From Gammaproteobacteria bacterium (GTDB lineage Bacteria > Pseudomonadota > Gammaproteobacteria > Pseudomonadales > Azotimanducaceae): a stretch of DNA of 7,258 bases. This document shows positions 5,812 through 7,258 of this stretch, one piece after another; within the stretch, counting starts at the first letter, position 1; every line of letters begins with the position of its first letter. The position numbers and the translations under genes were made by a program. The notes under the pieces are model-generated. The model was given only the letters and a program-made list of their open reading frames with translations. It did not search any database and was not told the DNA's origin. Location of the stretch: positions 1 through 7,258 of the forward strand of contig PBQQ01000081.1 of assembly GCA_002725095.1 (NCBI GenBank). Reading direction: 5' to 3'.

Positions 5812-6384
5812 CTATCGTGGCACAGCGATAAGTTCGGAGAAATCTTGATTCAGAGTTTGCCACTCAAGTTTTAACCAAGGCGTGAATAACGACGTTGGAT
5901 CCGCAAGCTCTTGGTTCAGGTCGTCGGGCTTGATCCAGCGCCACGCGCTGATCTCTGTCGCGTTGATGTTGGGCTCGCCATCGAACTCGCCGACGTATAC
6001 AGAGCACAGCTCATGCTCGCTGCCTAGATCTGCAAACTCCGCCTGGTATTTGAATTTATAGACGAAGCTCAGATCGGTGCTGAAGCCCAGTTCCTGTTCG
6101 CTGCGCCGCTTTACCGCTTGTGCCATGGTTTCGTTTTTGCGTGGGTGCGAACAGCATGAATTTGACCAATAGCCGCCCCACAGCCGCTTTTCGGGGGAGC
6201 GCTGTTGCAACAGTAGCTCGCCGTTTGTGTTGAATATAAACAGCGAAAACGCGCGATGTAGGATGCCTGAATCGTTGTGGCAGGCCGCCTTATCCAGATG
6301 GCCCAGTTCGCGATCCTCTTCATCTACGAGGATCAGCAATTCCGAATCATCCGAAACTATTTCTGAACGTTGCAGTTCTGCCAT
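5812..6384 (-). CDS. idi: Isopentenyl-diphosphate delta-isomerase, type I
   Basis: Type I Idi interconverts isopentenyl and dimethylallyl diphosphate in the cytoplasm, using a divalent metal and a Nudix-like fold. From the ATG at 6384 it has 190 residues (E. coli has 182). Key residues are present: metal-ligand histidines H36 and H43 in ACHNDSGILHRAF, the catalytic cysteine C78 and H80 in WSNSCCSHPR, the Nudix-like helix ETMAQAVKRRSEQELGF (85-101), and the E123/E125 pair in GSEHELCSVY. LLLQQRSPEKRLWGGYW (57-73) is also typical. A TTG at 6414 in frame would add ten residues; neither start has a good Shine-Dalgarno, and ATG is preferred. Gammaproteobacteria make both isomers by the MEP pathway, so Idi is often non-essential and tends to matter when isoprenoid demand is high, as for carotenoids or retinal. 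No other isoprenoid gene lies in this window. It is divergent from the hydrolase gene. Confidence 0.95.
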   Translation of the reverse strand: MAELQRSEIVSDDSELLILVDEEDRELGHLDKAACHNDSGILHRAFSLFIFNTNGELLLQQRSPEKRLWGGYWSNSCCSHPRKNETMAQAVKRRSEQELGFSTDLSFVYKFKYQAEFADLGSEHELCSVYVGEFDGEPNINATEISAWRWIKPDDLNQELADPTSLFTPWLKLEWQTLNQDFSELIAVPR

Positions 6385-6483
6385 GGTGCTGAGTGATGCC
6401 GATTTGAGGCTCAAGTGTAACGCTTCGTCGCTATTTCGCCTAAACTGTGCGGCTTAGAATTTATTCAGTCTACGGGCGGGCTA
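6385..6483. promoter_or_regulatory. Divergent intergenic region between idi and the hydrolase
   Basis: This 99-base gap must carry promoters in both directions if the two genes are transcribed separately. On the + strand TAGAAT at 6455-6460 matches five of six -10 positions, 23 bases before the hydrolase ATG, but no good -35 lies at the expected distance. On the - strand TACACT just upstream of the TTG at 6414 is a weaker -10 candidate. No notable palindrome or operator is seen. Confidence 0.3.
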
Positions 6484-7230
6484 ATGCGCGAATCTCCTAA
6501 GCAACTCACGGTATCCATTGATGGTTGTGACCTCGCTGTCTTCGAATGGCCGGGTCAATCGCGCGGAACCCAGCAAGTTTTATTGGTTCACGCTACTGGG
6601 TTTCACGCGCGGTGCTGGGATCAGGTGGTGGCGCGGCTGCCCGAAGATTGGCAGATCTTTGCGGTGGATATGCGCGGTCATGGACGCTCGGCCAACGTTG
6701 CACCATTCACTTGGCAGCGCTTTGGCGATGACCTATTGCAGCTTTGCAGCGCCTTGCAAATATCTGATGCCATTGGTGTTGGCCACTCGATGGGCGGACA
6801 TTGCGTCACTCATACGTGTGGCCATAACGAAAATTTTTTTCGGCAACTGCTCTTGATCGATCCAGTGATTATGGACCCAGAGCTCTATCAGAGCGCTGCG
6901 CGTCAGCAGTACGATGATGTTTCAGAGCATCCGGTCGCGCGACGGCGCGGTCACTTCGCAGATGCTCAAGCCATGTTCGATCGCTATGTGGAGCGCTCGC
7001 CTTATTCTCTGTGGAACCCGCATGTGTTTAAGGACTATTGCGACTTTGGGGTGGTGCCCAGCGAGCAGGGTGAGGGCATGGAGCTGGCGTGCCCGCCAGA
7101 GGTAGAGGCCTCTATTTATATGGGCAACTTCGATTCGGATCTGTACGAACTGATTCCTAAGATTGAAACACCGGTTGTTTTCACGGCGGTTTTGGAAAAA
7201 ATTAGATGTGAAGCGAATGCAAAATATTGA
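6484..7230 (+). pseudogene. Alpha/beta hydrolase with C-terminal frame disruption
   Basis: The reading frame encodes 248 residues of an alpha/beta-hydrolase-fold enzyme. Visible elements are LLVHATGFHARCW (33-45, the HG-type oxyanion loop in an HATGF form), the VDMRGHGRS strand-turn (61-69), the nucleophile elbow GVGHSMGG with S102 (98-105) and LLIDPV (123-128). The cap region spans roughly 130-210. The frame ends at a TGA (7228-7230) just after IPKIETPVV, before the C-terminal segment that should bear the catalytic histidine. At a run of six A (7196-7201), dropping one base opens a frame, beginning LDVKRMQNIDFTYQI, that continues without a stop to the window edge. The gene is therefore either frameshifted, subject to slippage, or affected by a sequencing error, and is probably longer than shown. 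The substrate is not deducible; esterases, haloperoxidase-like enzymes and C-C hydrolases share this fold. The start has only GGGCGGG as a poor Shine-Dalgarno. Confidence 0.8.
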
Positions 7231-7258
7231 TTTCACTTACCAAATCTCTGATCCGTCA

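Noticed and set aside
6415..6456. Extended idi start at TTG 6414 or further upstream
   Set aside because: No ribosome-binding site precedes TTG 6414, no ATG or GTG is in frame before the stop at 6456-6454, and the ATG at 6384 already gives a full-length enzyme.

Overview
The window reads as a chromosomal segment of a gammaproteobacterium, probably free-living and aerobic. The evidence is the mix of close family matches: a YbdL-type methionine aminotransferase, a YafV-type omega-amidase, a cytochrome c5-like protein, a NorM-type MATE exporter and a type I isopentenyl-diphosphate isomerase. A marine carotenoid- or retinal-making lineage would fit the isomerase, but that is inference. I see no tRNA, rRNA, CRISPR array, insertion sequence or integration site. 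Most of the window is ordinary housekeeping and accessory metabolism.

Layout. Positions 1-237 hold no confident gene, but contain an AT-rich near-perfect 26-bp palindrome (160-185) ahead of the first operon. Three + strand genes follow tightly: the aminotransferase (238-1398), the nitrilase-family omega-amidase (1386-2162, overlapping by 13 bases) and a small membrane-anchored c-type cytochrome (2182-2556). The first two form a recognised pair: glutamine-dependent transamination of keto acids such as ketomethiobutyrate, with the omega-keto acid product removed by the amidase.

A 167-base gap (2557-2723) carries a weak promoter-like element and two hairpins. It leads into a second + strand group: a NorM-like MATE efflux pump (2724-4103), an EamA/DMT 10-TM transporter (4121-4999) and an enoyl-CoA hydratase/isomerase-family protein (5008-5745). 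Gaps of 17 and 8 bases suggest co-transcription. The MATE gene has no ATG, GTG or TTG where its Shine-Dalgarno sequence points; the codon there is ATC.

The idi gene (5812-6384) is on the - strand, converging on the second group with a hairpin between them. It diverges from an alpha/beta hydrolase (6484-7230) whose reading frame breaks at a run of six A near the window end; the shifted frame stays open to the edge.

I did not find a convincing new multi-gene system. The items most worth a second look are the palindrome at 160-185, the ATC start with structured leader of the MATE gene, and the A6 frameshift in the hydrolase.
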